A stretch of 7,318 nucleotides of DNA from JACPLA01 sp964602055. Lineage in GTDB: Bacteria; Bacteroidota; Ignavibacteria; UBA10030. Each line of letters begins with the position of its first letter. Within the stretch, counting starts at the first letter, position 1. The stretch lies in contig CAZRPU010000083.1 in the NCBI GenBank assembly GCA_964602055.1, positions 1-7,318 on the forward strand. Reading direction: 5' to 3'. Made by a program: the position numbers and the translations under genes. The notes below the pieces were generated by a model. The model worked only from the letters and a program-made list of their open reading frames with translations, made no database searches and was not told the DNA's origin. This document shows positions 5,254-7,318 of the stretch, piece by piece.

Positions 5254-5468
5254 GTCTGATGCAGGGGACTGTGATATGGCTCACCAGTTTTGCAATGCCC
5301 TCCGGCCTTTTTTTTGAAACGTTTTCCATGATTCGGGTAATCTTTTCCCCTCCAGAATTTGGTTAGTGCGAATTATTGACCGGCCACCATTGCATATATC
5401 AAAAAAAATGCGAATCGTCATACAGGCACGAAGTTTGAAGCTCATTTCTCAACAATTTCCTCCCAGAA
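5254..5468. other. Noncoding spacer between divergent units
   Basis: No convincing gene is visible. The stretch is relatively A+T-rich, with an eight-T run (5308-5315) and an eight-A run (5401-5408). A poor promoter-like pair, TTGACC (5376-5381) and TATCAA (5397-5402) with only 15 bp between them, points to the plus-strand genes that follow. Confidence 0.45.
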
Positions 5469-5891
5469 ATGGACTGGCACAGCGCAAGCTCGCTCCAACT
5501 TATCATCTTCGATCTGAACGAAATCGCCGCCGACGCCTACCGCCACCGCATCCGGCCCAGGGCGAAGAAAGGTGGTAATGGCGTCTATGACACGACCAAT
5601 GGTGGTTTCGTTTATGTACTGCCTACCCGCTACGAATCGAACCACCGTGCACGTTTTGCCGTCACTCTCATCGAAGCAAATACTCTCGTCCTCAAAGCTG
5701 TTTCCCTGGAAGATCCTTCCTGTTCCCTCAGAGCGGCCGTCGACAGCAGAGGAAGGCTGACGCAACTTGAATTCTCCGACGAACCAACAACCGATGCGGA
5801 AAAACCGAGAGAGCGGTTGAGTCCGGACCGTGGAGCAATGCCCATCACGGACAAACGGTTTCGCCCCCGCAAGATATTCGAGGATGTATGA
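5469..5891 (+). CDS. Unrecognised 140-residue protein
   Basis: I do not recognise this protein. It is soluble-looking, with no signal peptide or membrane segment. The middle alternates in a beta-like pattern (GGFVYVLPTRY 45-55, RARFAVTLIEANTLVLKAVS 60-79, SLRAAVDSRGRLTQLEF 86-102). The last 35 residues are charged and proline-rich and probably disordered. The strand was chosen for three reasons: codons are rich in third-position C or G, especially at the 5' end; the protein has one Cys while the competing antisense frame (5903-5442) is Cys-rich and needs a TTG start; and the stop overlaps the next start by ATGA (5888-5891), as in a coupled pair. No Shine-Dalgarno is seen before the ATG, and a stop at 5436 leaves no earlier start codon. 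The antisense reading remains the main alternative. Confidence 0.55.
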   Translation: MDWHSASSLQLIIFDLNEIAADAYRHRIRPRAKKGGNGVYDTTNGGFVYVLPTRYESNHRARFAVTLIEANTLVLKAVSLEDPSCSLRAAVDSRGRLTQLEFSDEPTTDAEKPRERLSPDRGAMPITDKRFRPRKIFEDV

Positions 5892-6103
5892 AGATGGAAA
5901 CAACCTTTTTCATCCTCCTTCTCCTTCTCGTGTACATGTTTGTCCTGGCAGCAGCGATTCGGTTTTTTGCCTTTGTCCGGGAGTGCGATCAGGCGGTAGG
6001 GTCGATGATTCGCCCGCACTCTCATCTCCCCGTACCTCAGCCATCCAAAGTGAAAAAAACAAAAGATCATCGGCGTCCCCGATTGGCGACCGTCCCCGCT
6101 TAA
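5888..6103 (+). CDS. Small single-pass membrane protein
   Basis: This 71-residue protein has one strongly hydrophobic segment near the N-terminus (FFILLLLLVYMFVLAAAI, 7-24) and a basic, Pro/His-rich tail (about 42-71, with KVKKTKDHRRPR at 54-65). The tail suggests a membrane anchor with a cytoplasmic positively charged end, though topology is inferred. The start overlaps the stop of the preceding gene (ATGA), suggesting coupled translation; a second ATG two codons on is possible. Its stop codon shares TTAA with the stop of the convergent dprA. No family is recognised. Poly-leucine segments can arise by chance, so confidence is moderate. Confidence 0.55.
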   Translation: MKMETTFFILLLLLVYMFVLAAAIRFFAFVRECDQAVGSMIRPHSHLPVPQPSKVKKTKDHRRPRLATVPA

Positions 6104-7197
6104 GATCTCACAAACATTTTTCCCGGCAGTTGTTTGACCATCCGCTTGAATTCGAGTGACAGCAGAGACACGAGCGCGTCGGATGCCGGCATGCCCGATT
6201 GTTCACAGATCATATCTATGTGCATCGGATCCTCACCCAGGACCCTGAAAACCCTTTCCTCGAACAAGGTGAGCGGGGGCAGAGGCTTCGGTTTCTTCTC
6301 GTGAGCCATGCCCGGCGCAAGCTTTCCCTGAAACTCTTCCAGAATATCTTCAACCGTTTCAACCAGCTTGGCCCGTCCCTCCCGTATGAGCCGGTTTGGT
6401 CCTGCGCTCCGCTGCTCATAAATACTTCCCGGAACGGCGAATACTTCCCTGTTCTGATCGAGTGAAGTCGTTGCAGTAATCATTGCTCCGCCGTCTTCCC
6501 GCGATTCCACAATGAGCGCACCGAGGGAAAGTCCGCTGATAATTCTGTTTCTCCTGGGGAAATGATGGGCATCCGGTTTTGTTCCCATGGGAAACTCCGA
6601 CACAACAGCCCCGGAAGAGGAGATCTGCCTCATCAATAAACGGTTCTCGGGAGGGTAAGGGACATCCAGGCCGGACCCAATGACTGCGAGCGTCCTCCCT
6701 TTGGCACGAAGGACTGCCTGGTGGGCTATCGTATCGATTCCGCGTGCAAGCCCGCTGACTACGGTAAGGCCGATTTGCGCAAGTGATGTTGCAAAAATCT
6801 CTGCGGCCTTCCTGCCATAGATGCTTGGGGTTCGTGTGCCGACAAGAGCAATCGAACAACGATCGACTGGTTCCAGTTCTCCTGCAACGAACAGAAAGGG
6901 GGGAGGGTCGTAGATCTTTCGAAGCAAATAGGGATACCCGTCGTCCCACAGCGTCACTATTGTCGCCCCCATGTTGGATGCGAGCTGAAGCTGCTTGTCT
7001 GCGAACTGCTTCCCCGCTGTGTGGCTGGAAATGGCCTTCGCAAGAAGGGAGTCAATGCCGCGCACTCGGACGAGCTCGCGGGGGCTCGCTCTCAGTACTT
7101 CGTCTGGGTCGGTAAAATGCGTAACCAGAGAACGGATCTTGAGCGGACCAAGACCGGGAATGGCGGAAAGCGCCAGAAGGCTGTGAACTGCGGACAT
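6100..7197 (-). CDS. dprA: DNA-processing protein DprA (Smf)
   Basis: This complete 365-residue DprA acts in the cytoplasm, where it binds incoming single-stranded DNA during natural transformation, protects it and loads RecA. The N-terminal helix-hairpin-helix part (about 1-60) has IPGLGPLKIRSLV and VRGIDSLLAKAI. The Rossmann-like core (about 75-285) shows VGTRTPSIYGRKAA (119-132), VSGLARGIDTIAHQ (147-160), VIGSGLDVPYPPENRLL (172-188), the hallmark FPRRNRIISGLS (213-224), GGAMITA (236-242) and VPGSI...GPNRLIREG (255-274). A C-terminal winged-helix-like domain (about 308-362) follows a Lys/Pro linker. Nothing appears missing. The ATG at 7197 follows a G-rich stretch (GGGGGG, 7206-7201) that may serve as ribosome binding site. 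The gene lies 23 bp after another minus-strand gene and ends interlocked with the convergent small membrane protein gene, with no terminator seen between them. DprA is also widespread in bacteria not known to be competent. Confidence 0.97.
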   Translation of the reverse strand: MSAVHSLLALSAIPGLGPLKIRSLVTHFTDPDEVLRASPRELVRVRGIDSLLAKAISSHTAGKQFADKQLQLASNMGATIVTLWDDGYPYLLRKIYDPPPFLFVAGELEPVDRCSIALVGTRTPSIYGRKAAEIFATSLAQIGLTVVSGLARGIDTIAHQAVLRAKGRTLAVIGSGLDVPYPPENRLLMRQISSSGAVVSEFPMGTKPDAHHFPRRNRIISGLSLGALIVESREDGGAMITATTSLDQNREVFAVPGSIYEQRSAGPNRLIREGRAKLVETVEDILEEFQGKLAPGMAHEKKPKPLPPLTLFEERVFRVLGEDPMHIDMICEQSGMPASDALVSLLSLEFKRMVKQLPGKMFVRS

Positions 7198-7220
7198 GTT
7201 CCCCCCAAAGGATGGTGCTG

Positions 7221-7318
7221 CTATTCTTCGATCGAGTAATCGTCGACGACAGCGACGACTACCGTATGAACCGGGACATCTTTTCGACGGAGTATTTGCT
7301 GGGCTCCGGCCCCTTCCT
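7221..7318 (-). CDS. C-terminal end of an unidentified protein, partial
   Basis: The last 31 codons of a minus-strand frame run from the window edge to a TAG at 7223-7221. The end reads ILRRKDVPVHTVVVAVVDDY then SIEE. The basic turn, the valine-rich strand and the acidic end look like genuine protein (a Rossmann-type beta strand near the C-terminus), but are too short to assign. The 23-bp gap to dprA and the same orientation suggest a shared operon. The other two minus frames are less plausible: one is stopped by TAG, and the other stays open but is Arg- and Ser-rich. Confidence 0.55.
   Translation of the reverse strand, partial: EGAGAQQILRRKDVPVHTVVVAVVDDYSIEE

Noticed and set aside
5297..5315. 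Terminator-like GCC-CTCC-GGC followed by eight T
   Set aside because: The stem is only three pairs, and no plus-strand gene precedes it.
5442..5903. Minus-strand frame of 153 codons opposite the 5469-5891 gene
   Set aside because: It needs a TTG start with no good ribosome binding site, and is rich in Cys scattered through the frame, typical of an antisense shadow. The plus frame has better codon use and an ATGA link to the next gene. It stays the main alternative.
5630..6070. Minus-strand frame of 146 codons
   Set aside because: It overlaps two better candidates and has an unlikely composition (Cys/Phe/Arg-rich, no domain).
5232..6095. 12-bp direct repeat TGGCGACCGTCC at 5232-5243 and 6084-6095
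   Set aside because: The flanks differ and there is no target-site or inverted-repeat structure. One copy lies within the likely coding sequence 5888-6103. Chance is the simplest explanation.
6416..6949. Minus-strand frame of 177 codons inside dprA
   Set aside because: It is an out-of-frame shadow of dprA with Cys/Arg/Ser-rich composition.

Overview
The window looks like chromosomal DNA from a free-living, probably Gram-negative bacterium of middling G+C content. It has short intergenic gaps, ATGA start/stop overlaps, mostly AGGAG-type ribosome binding sites, and an exported Spy/CpxP-like protein that implies a periplasm. The signal-peptide end (...VLSAQ) and the gene mix would fit the Bacteroidota/Chlorobiota/Ignavibacteria neighbourhood, but this is only a guess. 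I see no rRNA, tRNA, insertion sequence, prophage or CRISPR array.

Positions 1-713 (minus) hold the N-terminal 237 residues of a LigD-type DNA repair polymerase (primase-polymerase fold), cut by the window edge. Divergent from it, across 131 bp, a DUF72 (YecE-like) gene (845-1588) is followed without any gap by an alpha/beta-hydrolase of the KANL3/Tex30 type (1589-2311). The DUF72 start has no Shine-Dalgarno and sits where +1 of a good candidate promoter would fall, so this message may be leaderless.

Positions 2389-3987 hold the most interesting unit: a tightly coupled three-gene operon. It encodes a two-pass membrane SPFH/prohibitin-domain protein, a 58-residue Arc-type ribbon-helix-helix repressor and a beta-rich protein of unknown function ending in a hydrophobic helix. 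The genes are joined by two successive ATGA overlaps. The promoter (TTGACA-17-TATCAT) is covered by three tandem 11-bp boxes carrying GATAT. This is an attractive operator for the operon's own Arc-like protein and suggests an autoregulated membrane-associated system.

Positions 4065-5176 hold two minus-strand genes: a VOC (glyoxalase/bleomycin-resistance fold) protein with a basic tail, and an exported Spy/CpxP-like LTxxQ protein with a Met/Arg-rich tail. A strong intrinsic terminator (4065-4085) lies beyond the latter and also faces the SPFH operon.

Positions 5177-5468 are noncoding, with one neat inverted repeat. Positions 5469-6103 probably encode an unrecognised 140-residue protein coupled by ATGA to a 71-residue single-pass membrane protein. 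The stop of the latter interlocks with that of dprA (6100-7197, minus) in one TTAA. dprA encodes the DNA-processing protein that loads RecA on incoming single-stranded DNA. The tail of another minus-strand gene (7221-7318) lies 23 bp upstream of dprA and is probably in the same operon.
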